Made by a program: the position numbers and the translations under genes. A stretch of DNA of 62,407 nt from CAZUQA01 sp964622375. Lineage in GTDB: Bacteria; Bacillota_I; Bacilli_A; Erysipelotrichales; Erysipelotrichaceae. The stretch covers positions 1 through 62,407 of the forward strand of contig CAZUQA010000087.1 in assembly GCA_964622375.1 (NCBI GenBank). The letters are read 5' to 3'. How positions within the stretch are numbered: the stretch's first letter is position 1; every line of letters starts with the position of its first letter. Below, one piece after another: positions 26,626 through 35,393 of this stretch. Under the pieces are notes generated by a model. It saw only the letters and a list, made by a program, of their open reading frames with translations, made no database searches and was not told the origin of the DNA.

Positions 26626-27666
26626 ATGAAAAAAACAGCTTTATATCACCAACATGAAGCCTTACAAGGCAAGATAGTGGAGTTTGCCGGCTATCTTTTG
26701 CCGGTCAATTACCCCGCCGGTATTATTGCCGAGCACAATTGGGTACGGCAGGAAGTCGGGATGTTTGATGTCAGTCATATGGGAGAGATTAGCGTAAAGG
26801 GACAAAGAGCCAGAGCTTTTCTCGATTGGGCGCTGACCAACAATATTGCTGGTTTAAAACCCGGAAAAATTCGCTACACCGTGATGTGTTATGAAAACGG
26901 AAGCTGTGTCGATGACTTATTGGTCTATTGCATCAGTGAAGAAGAGTATCTTTTGGTAGTCAATGCCGCTAATCAAGATAAAGACTTCCAGCACCTAAAA
27001 GCTTTAGCTGACGATGTTGAAGTTGTTGATGTCAGTGCGCAATACAGCCAAATTGCCGTTCAAGGGCCTAAGAGTAAAGAAGTGCTCCAGACTCTGTTTA
27101 ACTTACCGGAGAAGTTCTTTAGTTTTGTCTATGACCAAAATTTATTGATATCCCAAAGCGGCTATACCGGAGAATTGGGGTATGAGATTTATGGTAGCCA
27201 CGATGCGATCGTTGCTCTGTGGGGCAACTTAATAACTAAAGGAGTTAAACCCTGCGGCTTGGGTTGTCGCGATACCCTGCGCTTTGAAGCCGGTCTGCCC
27301 TTATATGGTCATGAAATCAGTGACAGTATTTGTCCTAATGAAGCCGGCTTGGATTTTGCCTTAAAGTTTGATAAAGAATTTATCGGGAAACAAGCCATGT
27401 TGCAGTTAAAAGAAAAACGGCAACTTATTGGTTTAAGACTGCTGGAGCGCGGAATTGCCCGTCAAGGCTGTGCTGTTTACTGTGGCGATTTGCCAGTCGG
27501 GGTGGTAACCAGCGGAACTATGAGCCCGACTTTAGGAGTGGCAATCGCCTCAGCTTTAGTTAAAGCCGAATTTGCCGAGAACCCGGAGTTTGTTATTGAT
27601 ATCCGCGGAAATAATGTCAAAGCTGAAAAAACAGCTTTACCATACTATGAAAGGGAAAACAAATGA
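26626..27666 (+). CDS. gcvT: Aminomethyltransferase, glycine cleavage T protein
   Basis: T protein releases ammonia from the aminomethyl-lipoyl group of GcvH and transfers the one-carbon unit to tetrahydrofolate. It is 346 aa. Motifs: KIVEFAGYLLPVNYP near the N-terminus, MFDVSHMGEI (about 46-55), SGYTGELGYEIY (about 180-191) and the GLGCRDTLRFEAGLPLYGHE block, typical of GcvT and needed for folate binding. First gene of the riboswitch-controlled operon; its stop overlaps the gcvH ATG in ATGA. SD AGGAG 7 nt before ATG. Confidence 0.96.
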   Translation: MKKTALYHQHEALQGKIVEFAGYLLPVNYPAGIIAEHNWVRQEVGMFDVSHMGEISVKGQRARAFLDWALTNNIAGLKPGKIRYTVMCYENGSCVDDLLVYCISEEEYLLVVNAANQDKDFQHLKALADDVEVVDVSAQYSQIAVQGPKSKEVLQTLFNLPEKFFSFVYDQNLLISQSGYTGELGYEIYGSHDAIVALWGNLITKGVKPCGLGCRDTLRFEAGLPLYGHEISDSICPNEAGLDFALKFDKEFIGKQAMLQLKEKRQLIGLRLLERGIARQGCAVYCGDLPVGVVTSGTMSPTLGVAIASALVKAEFAENPEFVIDIRGNNVKAEKTALPYYERENK

Positions 27667-28019
27667 AAAACTACACCAAAACTCATGAGTGGTTGGAAGA
27701 ACAAGAGGACGGGACGATTGTTATCGGACTGAGTGATTTTGCCCAAAGCGAACTGGGAGATATTGTCTTTATCAACTTGCCGGAAGTCGGCACGGTTCTG
27801 ACTGTCGATTTAGCCTTTGCCGATGTGGAATCGGTAAAAGCGGTCAGTGAGATTTATGCTCCGGTCAGTGGGGTAATCTGCGAAATCAATGAAGAGCTAC
27901 TGGATAGTCCCGGGAAAATTAACGAGGATGCCGTAAATACCTGGTTGGTCAAAGTAAAGGAAGTTAGTGCTACCACGGAATTATTGACTCTTGAGCAATA
28001 CCGGGAATTTGTGGCCTAG
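27663..28019 (+). CDS. gcvH: Glycine cleavage system H protein (lipoyl carrier)
   Basis: Lipoylated shuttle that carries the aminomethyl intermediate between P, T and L proteins. It is 118 aa. The lipoyl lysine is K59 in the ADVESVKAV motif (residues 53-61), followed by the conserved YAPVSG. The start overlaps the gcvT stop by 4 nt. No lipoate ligase or L-protein gene is in the window, so lipoylation and re-oxidation depend on genes elsewhere. Confidence 0.96.
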   Translation: MKNYTKTHEWLEEQEDGTIVIGLSDFAQSELGDIVFINLPEVGTVLTVDLAFADVESVKAVSEIYAPVSGVICEINEELLDSPGKINEDAVNTWLVKVKEVSATTELLTLEQYREFVA

Positions 28020-28020
28020 T

Positions 28021-29331
28021 ATGGCTAATTACTTAGTCAATTCACCAGCTACACAAAATAAGATGCTCCAGGAAATGGGAAAAGACTGGGACAGCTTATT
28101 TACTGCAATACCAGCTGAGCTACGTTTAGGCAAGCTGGACTTACCTTTAGGACAAAGTGAAATGGCAGTGCGGACAGCCATGAAAGATTTAGCTGAGGAA
28201 AACCAAATATTTAAGACTTGTTTCTTAGGTGCCGGTAGTTATCGTCATTACATTCCGACAGCCGTCGATGCTTTAGCAAATAGAGAAGAGTTCCTGACAG
28301 CTTACACCCCCTATCAGCCCGAGATGAGCCAAGGGATACTGCAGGCGATTTTTGAGTATCAAACGATGATTTGCCAGGTAAGCGGTTTAGCTGTCAGCAA
28401 CGCCTCGGTCTACGATGGTGCTACAGCTTGTGCTGAAGCTGTCAATATGTGTCGTAAGGGTGAAAGAAACAAAATGCTAATAGCGGCAACATTAAACCCG
28501 CAATACAAAGAAGTAGTTAAAACCTACTTTCAGTTTAACGATATTTCAATTGTGGAAGTACCGGAAAATGATGGTCTGATCAGTGCGGAAAAGCTGCACG
28601 ATTATTTGGATGAAAATACCATGGGCTTGATACTACAATCACCAAATTATTATGGTAACTATGAAAACTGTAAAGAGTTAGGAGATCTAATCCATGAAAA
28701 AGGTGCGACTTTTGTTTTATGTGCCAATCCCCTGAGTTTCGCTCTAAGCGCTTCTGCCGCGGAGTTAGGCGCTGATATTTGTGTGGGGGAGGCTCAACCT
28801 TTCGGTATGAATATGGCTTACGGTGGGCCTTATTTGGGCTATATGACCTGCACTAAAGACTACATGCGCAAGTTGCCGGGACGGATTGTCGGACAAACTG
28901 TCGATCGTAACGGGAAGACTGCTTATGTCTTGACTCTGCAAGCGCGGGAACAACATATAAGACGGGAAAAAGCTACCAGCAGCATCTGTTCCAATCAAGC
29001 TAACTGCGCATTGCGCTGTGCAGTATTCTTAGCTATTGTCGGTACCCAAGGCTTAAAAGAAATAGCCAGGCAATCCTATCAAAAAGCGCATTTGTTGGCA
29101 GAGAAACTTAGCCAACTACCGGGCTTCGTCAAGAAACATGAATGCAGTTTCTTCAATGAATTTGTCATGAATTCAAAGCTTGACACCAAAATCATTAGCG
29201 ACAAGCTACAGGAAAACGGTATCCTGCCGGGTTTATGCTTAAGTGACAACGAAATGTTGTGGTGTGCTACCGAAGTTAATACTATAGCGGAAATCAATAA
29301 GGTTTATCAGTTGCTTCAGGAGGTGGCTTAG
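28021..29331 (+). CDS. gcvPA: Glycine dehydrogenase (decarboxylating) subunit 1
   Basis: N-terminal half of the split P protein that decarboxylates glycine with PLP; GcvPA pairs with GcvPB. I start it at ATG 28021, two bases after the gcvH stop (436 aa). The in-frame GTG 27991 would overlap gcvH by 29 nt and add a non-homologous tail. Conserved stretches include the SYRHYIPTAVDAL region (about 75-88), TAYTPYQPEMSQG and the YGGPYLGYM block. No clear SD is seen, so it is probably coupled to gcvH. The gcvPB ATG follows the stop directly. Confidence 0.95.
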   Translation: MANYLVNSPATQNKMLQEMGKDWDSLFTAIPAELRLGKLDLPLGQSEMAVRTAMKDLAEENQIFKTCFLGAGSYRHYIPTAVDALANREEFLTAYTPYQPEMSQGILQAIFEYQTMICQVSGLAVSNASVYDGATACAEAVNMCRKGERNKMLIAATLNPQYKEVVKTYFQFNDISIVEVPENDGLISAEKLHDYLDENTMGLILQSPNYYGNYENCKELGDLIHEKGATFVLCANPLSFALSASAAELGADICVGEAQPFGMNMAYGGPYLGYMTCTKDYMRKLPGRIVGQTVDRNGKTAYVLTLQAREQHIRREKATSSICSNQANCALRCAVFLAIVGTQGLKEIARQSYQKAHLLAEKLSQLPGFVKKHECSFFNEFVMNSKLDTKIISDKLQENGILPGLCLSDNEMLWCATEVNTIAEINKVYQLLQEVA

Positions 29332-30720
29332 ATGGAAGCGCGTTTAATTTTCACTAAGAGCGCTCCGGGCCAGAATAGTTTCAGTTTACCGGACTGTAAA
29401 CTTGATTATCCTTTGACGGGACTGCAAGAGCGAAGCACGGCATTAGATTTACCGGATCTCAGTGAAGTTGAAGTGATTCGTCATTTTACCCAGCTCAGCA
29501 AATTAGCCTATGGTGTTGATGATGGTTTCTATCCCTTAGGCTCATGTACGATGAAACACAATCCGAAGTTGGCTGATGTTACTTCCGGGCTTGACGGTTT
29601 CAATCAAATTCATCCTTTGCAAGCAAAAAATACGACAGTCGGCTGTCAAAAAGTGCTTGCCGAATTAACTTCCGCTTTAAAAGCGATCACAGGTATGGCA
29701 GCTTTCAGCTTATCGCCGGCAGCCGGAGCTCATGGTGAGTTTTTAGGCTTACTATTGGTTAGAAAGTATCATCAGGAAAGAAAAGATGATAAACGGACTA
29801 TTGTCTTAGTTCCGGACAGTGCCCACGGCACCAATCCGGCTAGTGCCAATATGTGTGATTATCAAGTCATCACGATTCCCTCTAATGAGTTTGGCCGGGT
29901 GGATTTGGAAAAACTTAAAGCGGTGGTTGATGATCGGGTGGCTTGTTTGATGTTGACCAATCCCAATACTTTGGGACTGTTTGAAAGTGAGATCAAGGAG
30001 ATAGCGGCTATCGTTCATGGTGCCGGTGGTTTATTGTATTATGACGGTGCTAATCTCAATGCCATCATGGGGATCAGTAATCCCCGAATTATGGGTTTTG
30101 ATATCGTCCATCTAAACTTACATAAGACTTTCGGTACACCCCATGGCGGGGGTGGTCCGGGAGCCGGACCTTTAGGTTGTATTACAGAATTGGCTCCTTA
30201 TTTACCGGAAGCTCAAGAAAATTCAGTTGGCCAAATCAAAGCTTTCTCTGGCAATTTCTTGGTACTGGTAAGAGCTTTGACCTATATTAAAAGATTGGGC
30301 GCGGATGGTTTATTGGCAGCTAGTCAAAATGCCGTTCTCAATGCCAACTACCTAATGTGGCGTTTGCATGAACGCTTTGACATACCTTTTTATGATCAGG
30401 GTTGTATGCACGAGTTTGTCGTATCGCTTAGTGACTATAAAGAAAACAAAGGCATCAGTGCTTTAGATTTAGCTAAAGCCATAATTGACGCCGGCATTCA
30501 TCCCCCGACAATTTACTTTCCTTTGATTGTTAAAGAAGCTTTGATGATTGAGCCGACGGAAACTGAAGGAAAAGAGCGCCTTGACGAATTTGTCGCAGTT
30601 TTATTTGCGGCTTTGACTGATCCTGAAATTCATGAGCGCCCGCTTAAGTCCTATGTCAGCCGGCTCGATGAAGTTAAAGCCGCTAGAGAACCGCAATTGA
30701 CTTATCAAAAACCCGATTAA
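29332..30720 (+). CDS. gcvPB: Glycine dehydrogenase (decarboxylating) subunit 2
   Basis: PLP-containing half of the split glycine dehydrogenase. It is 462 aa. The PLP lysine is K265 in HLNLHKTF (261-268), immediately followed by the glycine-rich PHGGGGPGAGPLG. FYPLGSCTMKHNP (67-79) is a family signature. SD GGAGG at the end of gcvPA. Last gene of the operon; no strong T-run terminator is evident after it (a bulged ATACC/GGTAT hairpin occurs at about 30757-30774). Confidence 0.96.
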   Translation: MEARLIFTKSAPGQNSFSLPDCKLDYPLTGLQERSTALDLPDLSEVEVIRHFTQLSKLAYGVDDGFYPLGSCTMKHNPKLADVTSGLDGFNQIHPLQAKNTTVGCQKVLAELTSALKAITGMAAFSLSPAAGAHGEFLGLLLVRKYHQERKDDKRTIVLVPDSAHGTNPASANMCDYQVITIPSNEFGRVDLEKLKAVVDDRVACLMLTNPNTLGLFESEIKEIAAIVHGAGGLLYYDGANLNAIMGISNPRIMGFDIVHLNLHKTFGTPHGGGGPGAGPLGCITELAPYLPEAQENSVGQIKAFSGNFLVLVRALTYIKRLGADGLLAASQNAVLNANYLMWRLHERFDIPFYDQGCMHEFVVSLSDYKENKGISALDLAKAIIDAGIHPPTIYFPLIVKEALMIEPTETEGKERLDEFVAVLFAALTDPEIHERPLKSYVSRLDEVKAAREPQLTYQKPD

Positions 30721-31234
30721 TTGGCAGCTGGTACAAAGTCACTAGTCTTTTTATACCTTAAATCGGTTTGGTATGTGATTGATACAGTGGCGTGAACTGT
30801 TCAAAGATTATACAAGAAAAGCGATGGGCATATTAATGTACAATTTGCAAGGGCTATGATATATTTTTTTTGCAGTTCAATAGTTTGTTCTGGTAGCCTG
30901 ATCTTAAAATGTCCCAAAAATTCTAGAATAATCGGCAAATTGACTTTAATCCTGAAATTGTACAAATGGCTGGAAATGGCTATTCTAAGCCAAATACATA
31001 TACAAAACACAGGAAAATTAGTACAATTTTCGAGTGGACTAAACCATTTATACTAACTCAGAAAGTAGTCTACAAAGGCTTATGGACTCTTTAGAGTTCA
31101 CATAATACATGGATAGTAAGATTACTAACAAGGCTGTCTTAAATTAGTAGCCGGCAATGTATTTTTTAAAGCGCCCCTATACTGAGTAGAATAATCTCTA
31201 TTGATCAGCAACCAAAGAAAATGGAGGTAAAAGA
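30721..31234. other. 514-bp intergenic region after gcvPB
   Basis: AT-rich with no convincing gene; short ORFs on both strands lack SDs and homology. Three copies of a GTACAATTT-like word occur (30838-30846 direct, about 30954-30963 inverted, 31021-31029 direct). TATACT (31178-31183) may be the -10 of the GntR gene, whose SD GGAGGT precedes 31235. Confidence 0.5.
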
Positions 31235-31951
31235 ATGAGTAAACTAAAACCCTATTATAAACAGATTGCCGATGAGTTAGAGCGCGATATAGTCGGTGGC
31301 AAATTCAGTGCTGGTTCCAGGCTGCCAACCGAACGAGAGATTCAAGAACGCTTCTATGTCAGCCGTATGACCGTCCGCCAAGCTTATAAACTTTTAGAGA
31401 AAAAAGGAACGGCGGTTATTGTTAAGAATAAAGGTATCTTCGTTAAGGATACCAGTATCGAAAAAGAACAACATACGCTTAATACCAAAGATTTGTTTAA
31501 TCAAGCAGGAATCAAGCTTGAAACCAAAGTTAGCAGCTTTACTACGATGGTAGCTAGTGAAAAAGTCAGAGCGAAATTGAATTTAGCTGCCGATGATCAG
31601 GTGTATCGTCTGGAGCGTTACCGCTATGGCAAAGATGAGTTGATTTTTATCGAAGTAGCCTATTTGCCGGTTGACAGATTTCCCGATTTGCAGCAATACG
31701 ATTTCGCGATTAATTCGTTATATGAAGTGTTGGGTGCCAACTACAATTTACGGATCACTAAGGTGAGTGATGATATCAAAGCCGATCAATTAAGCGGAGA
31801 ATTGGCTTTAATGATGTTGAAGGCAAAAAGAGGGCCGGTCTTAAAAATTAAGACGCTGGCACGTGATTATAACAATGAGCCGGTAGAGTATACCGAAACC
31901 CTATGTAACTACAAGGTCTTCACTTATAAAGCGAGCTATGAAGTGAAATAG
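31235..31951 (+). CDS. GntR-family transcriptional regulator, HutC/UTRA subfamily
   Basis: Predicted sugar- or metabolite-responsive repressor, 238 aa. The N-terminal winged HTH covers about residues 4-70 (KFSAGSRLPTEREIQERF, then VSRMTVRQAYKLLE). The C-terminal UTRA ligand domain covers about 95-235 (VYRLERYRYGKDE and the EYTETLC near the end). Many UTRA regulators control phosphosugar or amino-sugar uptake. Its target is not evident; the PHP gene downstream is separated by a hairpin. SD GGAGGT before ATG 31235. Confidence 0.88.
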   Translation: MSKLKPYYKQIADELERDIVGGKFSAGSRLPTEREIQERFYVSRMTVRQAYKLLEKKGTAVIVKNKGIFVKDTSIEKEQHTLNTKDLFNQAGIKLETKVSSFTTMVASEKVRAKLNLAADDQVYRLERYRYGKDELIFIEVAYLPVDRFPDLQQYDFAINSLYEVLGANYNLRITKVSDDIKADQLSGELALMMLKAKRGPVLKIKTLARDYNNEPVEYTETLCNYKVFTYKASYEVK

Positions 31952-31974
31952 TGGCTTAAAACTAAAACGAAAAA

Positions 31975-31983
31975 TGCTATACT
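31975..31983 (+). promoter_or_regulatory. Extended -10 promoter of the PHP gene
   Basis: TGCTATACT (31975-31983). Transcription would begin around 31990, exactly at the first base of the hairpin annotated next. Confidence 0.4.
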
Positions 31984-31989
31984 AGAATA

Positions 31990-32020
31990 AACAAGCATGA
32001 TAAATAATGCTTGTTTTATT
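31990..32020 (+). terminator. Hairpin/terminator between the GntR and PHP genes
   Basis: Nine-bp stem AACAAGCAT/ATGCTTGTT (31990-31998 with 32007-32015) followed by TTATTT. It can terminate the GntR transcript, or form a 5' hairpin on the PHP mRNA if the promoter at 31975 is used. Confidence 0.6.
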
Positions 32021-32042
32021 TGAAGAAAGAAGGGAAAGTAAA

Positions 32043-32930
32043 ATGAGAGCTGACTTGCATATGCATTCCTGTTACTCCAGTGATGGTGAGTTTAGCCCGA
32101 GCGAACTTATCGCTATTGCCCAAGACAGTAACTTGGATGTCGTAACACTCTCTGATCATGAATCTAACCAGGGCGTAATGGAAATGCTGGCAGCCGGTGA
32201 AAAAGCCGGAATAAAGGTGATACCGGGGATTGAACTAAATGCCGATATCAATGGTGACATTGCCCATATCCTGGGTTTAGGCATCGATCCGCAATCGACA
32301 CGTTTCACTAACTATCTGGACGACTTTCAAAAGATGGAAAACAACATCAGCGAAAGACTGATCAAGATGTTCCAAAAGCATTTCGCTATGGATTTTGACT
32401 ACCAGGAAATGTTAGCCCGTTGCCAAGCGGCAACATGGAATCTTATCCCCTTGGTTGATGAACTGATTCACAATCCCCGTTATAAAAACAGAGAAGAGAT
32501 AAAGCCTTATTTACCGGGGGGAGCGAAGAGTGACTTTCCTGCCGGAAGTTTTTATTGGGATTTTTGCAGTAAAGGGCAGCCTTTCTACATTCCTTTAGAC
32601 ATTCACAGTTATAGTTTTATCATTGAGGAAATCCATAAAGATGGCGGTATTGCGATATTGGCCCATCCTTACAATTTATTTTATGAAAGATATGATTACT
32701 TAGAAAACATGCAAGCCGCCGGTTTAGATGGTATTGAAGCTTTTTCCAATTACCATGACGACAAACAAAATCTCTGGTATTACAATTACTGTAAAGCTCA
32801 TAATTTGTTGGTAAGTGGCGGTTCGGATTTCCACGGTAGTTACAAACCCGCAGTAAAGATGGGCGAGTTTGGCTGTGAAAATCAGGAAGAGGTACTAGCC
32901 GAAATCCTTGATGTTTTATTAAAAAACTAA
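32043..32930 (+). CDS. PHP-domain phosphoesterase (TrpH/YciV-like)
   Basis: Metal-dependent phosphoesterase of the PHP family, 295 aa. Members such as E. coli YciV (RNase AM) act on nucleoside 3',5'-bisphosphates and short RNA ends. Metal motifs are DLHMHSCYSSDG (residues 4-15), TLSDHES near 40, PGIELNAD near 68, AHPYN near 218 and SGGSDFHG near 261. Start at ATG 32043, which has AAGGGAAAG 8-12 nt upstream; the in-frame ATG at 32007 lies in the hairpin. Context gives no substrate. A bidirectional terminator follows. Confidence 0.85.
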   Translation: MRADLHMHSCYSSDGEFSPSELIAIAQDSNLDVVTLSDHESNQGVMEMLAAGEKAGIKVIPGIELNADINGDIAHILGLGIDPQSTRFTNYLDDFQKMENNISERLIKMFQKHFAMDFDYQEMLARCQAATWNLIPLVDELIHNPRYKNREEIKPYLPGGAKSDFPAGSFYWDFCSKGQPFYIPLDIHSYSFIIEEIHKDGGIAILAHPYNLFYERYDYLENMQAAGLDGIEAFSNYHDDKQNLWYYNYCKAHNLLVSGGSDFHGSYKPAVKMGEFGCENQEEVLAEILDVLLKN

Positions 32931-32959
32931 GTAAGTGGCATTGACGAATAACAATGGCG

Positions 32960-33007
32960 AAAAAAGGGAAAGATGTAAGTCTTAATAGCTTAATCTCTTC
33001 CCTTTTT
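32960..33007. terminator. Bidirectional terminator between the PHP gene and the lipoprotein gene
   Basis: AAAAAAGGGAA(A)GAT pairs with ATC(TC)TTCCCTTTTT over a loop, with A- and T-runs on both ends suiting convergent genes. Confidence 0.75.
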
Positions 33008-33030
33008 AGTATGCTCGAAGTTTCTTAACT

Positions 33031-33594
33031 TTACTTAAAGTAAGGAGAAAAGCTGGCTAAGATACCGTCGTAAACCGCACGATATTCTGCTTGAAAGTCT
33101 GCTGTAACTGTTAGCATCAGGATATACATTCGGCCCTCAGCACACCATACTGTCCAATCACCATCGTAATAAACCTCTTGTTCTACAAGCGAGAAAGGAT
33201 AGTGAAAACCCGGGTATTTACCGGCAACTAGTAGCGCTTCTCTTTCTTGAAGTTCAAAACCGAAAGAAATAAAACCCGGCTCCACCAGTTTCCATTGTCT
33301 TTCCATCATGGCTTCATCATTATCTAAAACAGCTTGCGAAGAAAGCGAAATCAGATTGCTGCCATTGGCGTCGCTTTTGTGGTAAAAATAGGTGATGGTA
33401 TTGGCAACGTCTTTATGAAACACAAAGTCGGGGTTAGCGATAGTAAGTTTAGCTTTTATGAGCGGATCAAGGTAAATCCCTTCAAGAAAAACCGGGTCAT
33501 TGACATTGACTTTCATTTCCGGGGTTTCTTTTTTACAGCTAATAAGTGGCAAGACCATAATAAACACTATTAAGTTAATTATTAGTTTTTTCAT
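33031..33594 (-). CDS. Putative lipoprotein of unknown function
   Basis: A 187-residue protein with a lipoprotein signal: basic MKK, hydrophobic core, and lipobox LISC with the acylated cysteine at residue 20. The mature part is a mixed alpha/beta domain (about 30-187) with no family I recognise. It probably faces the outside of the membrane. The start codon has no SD and lies 17 nt after the deoC stop, so it may be coupled to deoC, but a shared function is not evident. Confidence 0.7.
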   Translation of the reverse strand: MKKLIINLIVFIMVLPLISCKKETPEMKVNVNDPVFLEGIYLDPLIKAKLTIANPDFVFHKDVANTITYFYHKSDANGSNLISLSSQAVLDNDEAMMERQWKLVEPGFISFGFELQEREALLVAGKYPGFHYPFSLVEQEVYYDGDWTVWCAEGRMYILMLTVTADFQAEYRAVYDGILASFSPYFK

Positions 33595-33611
33595 ATTTGC
33601 GTTTATTAGAA

Positions 33612-34304
33612 CTATTTAGCATCTTCGGTTTTATACTCGAGGTCATAGCCGGCTAGTATTTTGAAACTGCTACTAGTACCGATGCGCGTAGCTCCGGCTG
33701 CAATCATGGCTTTGCAGGTTGGCCAATCCCGAATTTGACCGGCAGCTTTTACCCCAATGGCCCCTTTAACTATTGAAGACATGAGGGCTACATCTTCTAC
33801 GGTAGCCCCGCTGTGACCAAAACCGGTCGAAGTTTTTATAAAGTCCGGTTTAACTTCTAAAGCAATTTCACAGAGTTTGATGATTTCGAATTTTTCTAAA
33901 TAACAGTTTTCAAAGATAACTTTGATAATAACCTGGTTTTCGCGACACAGTGCTACCAGTTGTGACATTTCATCTTTAACATAATCCCAATTGCCGCTTT
34001 TCAACTCGGCTAGATTGATGACATAGTCAATTTCATCAGCACCGTCCTTGATAGCCTGTTGGGTTTCATAGATTTTAACGGCAATCGTACTTTGACCCAA
34101 AGGAAAGCCGATTGCGGCTCCGACATGAACCGGCGTGTCTTTCAGTAGTTCAGCGCAAAGTTTAACCGGAGCCGAGTTAATAGCCACCATCTTAAATCCG
34201 TTCTCATCAGCTTCTTTACACAGTTGCATAAATTCAGCTTTGGTATTGTAGGCTTGTAGTAAAGAATGATCAAACATATTAGCTAATTCTTTTCTTGTTA
34301 TCAT
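33612..34304 (-). CDS. deoC: Deoxyribose-phosphate aldolase
   Basis: Class I aldolase that splits 2-deoxyribose-5-phosphate into glyceraldehyde-3-phosphate and acetaldehyde in deoxynucleoside salvage. It is 230 aa. The Schiff-base lysine is K157 in DFIKTSTGF (154-162), with D93 in EIDYVIN and K186 in GVKAAGQIRD as the other catalytic residues; the usual GG/SG is AGQ here. SD AAGGA before the ATG and an extended -10 further up. deoB and nucleoside phosphorylases are not nearby. Confidence 0.95.
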   Translation of the reverse strand: MITRKELANMFDHSLLQAYNTKAEFMQLCKEADENGFKMVAINSAPVKLCAELLKDTPVHVGAAIGFPLGQSTIAVKIYETQQAIKDGADEIDYVINLAELKSGNWDYVKDEMSQLVALCRENQVIIKVIFENCYLEKFEIIKLCEIALEVKPDFIKTSTGFGHSGATVEDVALMSSIVKGAIGVKAAGQIRDWPTCKAMIAAGATRIGTSSSFKILAGYDLEYKTEDAK

Positions 34305-34328
34305 GATATTATCCTTATATTTAAATCA

Positions 34329-34337
34329 ATTATACCA
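34329..34337 (-). promoter_or_regulatory. Extended -10 promoter of deoC
   Basis: On the minus strand, TGGTATAAT (extended -10) about 25 nt upstream of the deoC ATG. Confidence 0.55.
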
Positions 34338-34365
34338 AATAGCATAAAGAAAAATACAGAAGCTA

Positions 34366-34395
34366 TTACATGCTGTGTCACTATTATGCTAGACT
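34366..34395 (+). promoter_or_regulatory. Promoter predicting a leaderless GNAT mRNA
   Basis: TTACAT (34366-34371), 18-nt spacer, TAGACT (34390-34395) with TGC before it. Six bases separate the -10 from the A of ATG 34402, which places the transcription start on the start codon. Confidence 0.45.
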
Positions 34396-34401
34396 GGTAT
34401 C

Positions 34402-34956
34402 ATGGGAAAGCCGGAAGGAAGTAAGCTAGTTCTTATTACACCTAAAATAGAACATAGCACAGCTGTCGCTGGTTTTCTTGCAGAATTTGAAGCACAAAAA
34501 GAACCGGATTATCACGGCTTTGCCTGGCTAGAGGAATATACTTCTTACCCTGATTGGCTGGATTTCTTAGAAATAGCCAAAGATCCTGAAAAATGCGGTA
34601 AGAATCGTGTTCCGGCGGAGACTTTGTTTGCCTGGAATTATGAAACAAAACAAATAATCGGAATTGTAAATATTCGTTATTTTTTAAATGATTATTTATT
34701 GCAGTATGGGGGGCATATCGGACTGAGCGTCAGACCTCAATTACGAGGTTTAGGTTACGGATCACAAATTCTCGGATTAGCATTACAGCGGTGTCGTGAG
34801 TTAGCTATTTATCAGGTCTTGATTACTTGTAATCAAGACAATCAAGCTTCAGCCAAGATGATAAAAAATAACGGTGGCGTTTTAGAAAATGAAGTGAGAG
34901 AAGAACGGGGAATGATAATCCAAAGATATTGGATTACTCTATCAGATAAAGACTAA
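34402..34956 (+). CDS. GNAT-family N-acetyltransferase
   Basis: A 184-residue acetyl-CoA-dependent acetyltransferase. The acetyl-CoA pyrophosphate loop is SVRPQLRGLGYGSQILGLAL (about 110-129; the core Q/R-x-x-G-x-G is RGLGYG), followed by ITCNQDNQASAKMIKNNGG, the typical beta5-alpha4 region. No SD precedes the ATG, and a promoter placed right at it suggests a leaderless transcript. The substrate is unknown. It is divergent from deoC. Confidence 0.85.
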   Translation: MGKPEGSKLVLITPKIEHSTAVAGFLAEFEAQKEPDYHGFAWLEEYTSYPDWLDFLEIAKDPEKCGKNRVPAETLFAWNYETKQIIGIVNIRYFLNDYLLQYGGHIGLSVRPQLRGLGYGSQILGLALQRCRELAIYQVLITCNQDNQASAKMIKNNGGVLENEVREERGMIIQRYWITLSDKD

Positions 34957-35234
34957 AAATATCTGTTGGGATGACAGTATCTCATATTAGAATGTGATGA
35001 GTTGCTAAGGAGCAAGGGTTTCAACTAATACTAGCTATTGAAAGACAACGAGCCTTCTGTCGGAAGATAATAATTTGAGAAAAGCGCTATGTCAATGCGC
35101 ATTTAGCGGTCAAGGAATAATACTATTTTTTACTTATTGTCTGTTGCTATTACTATTCACCAGTTATGAGGGAAGCAGGAAGACAAATGCTAAAGAACAA
35201 TTTCATGTCAGTTTTAATTAATATAGTTGTGACT

Positions 35235-35264
35235 ATTGTTTTTTCCAGTCAATAAAAACACGGA
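35235..35264 (-). repeat. Left direct repeat: remnant of a dehydrogenase 3' end
   Basis: About 27 of 30 positions match 36176-36204, the last codons of the medium-chain dehydrogenase gene. Same orientation, so the two copies are direct repeats bracketing about 911 bp that carry the Phd/Doc module. Confidence 0.65.
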
Positions 35265-35339
35265 ATAAGGTTATGTAGTTAATAGATAAAAATGATTAGT
35301 TTTAGGGAAAAAAAGAATAATAGGGTGTAGGGTGTGTGG

Positions 35340-35361
35340 ATTAGGTTGTATTTATCCTAAT
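35340..35361. promoter_or_regulatory. Probable antitoxin operator palindrome
   Basis: ATTAGG, 10 nt, CCTAAT (35340-35345 and 35356-35361), 33 nt before the antitoxin start. An interrupted palindrome in this position is typical for autoregulated toxin-antitoxin operons. Confidence 0.45.
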
Positions 35362-35393
35362 TATGTAATAGAATACCCTTGGAGGTATTACTG

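Larger units (their letters stand above)
34957..35393. other. 437-bp intergenic region left of the toxin-antitoxin operon
   Basis: AT-rich, no gene. It contains a 30-bp copy (35235-35264) of the 3' end of the dehydrogenase gene at 36170, which on the minus strand reads VFIDWKKQ-stop against VIIDWKNND-stop, and the antitoxin operator palindrome (35340-35361). Confidence 0.6.

Noticed and set aside
27908..27919. CCCGGGAAAA half of a Noc box in gcvH
   Set aside because: Only one half of the palindrome is present; several similar half-sites occur by chance in coding regions.
27991..28020. GTG start for gcvPA
   Set aside because: It overlaps gcvH by 29 nt and adds residues not seen in the family.
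30801..31056. Short ORFs on both strands after gcvPB
   Set aside because: No SD, overlapping on opposite strands in AT-rich DNA, no protein-like features.
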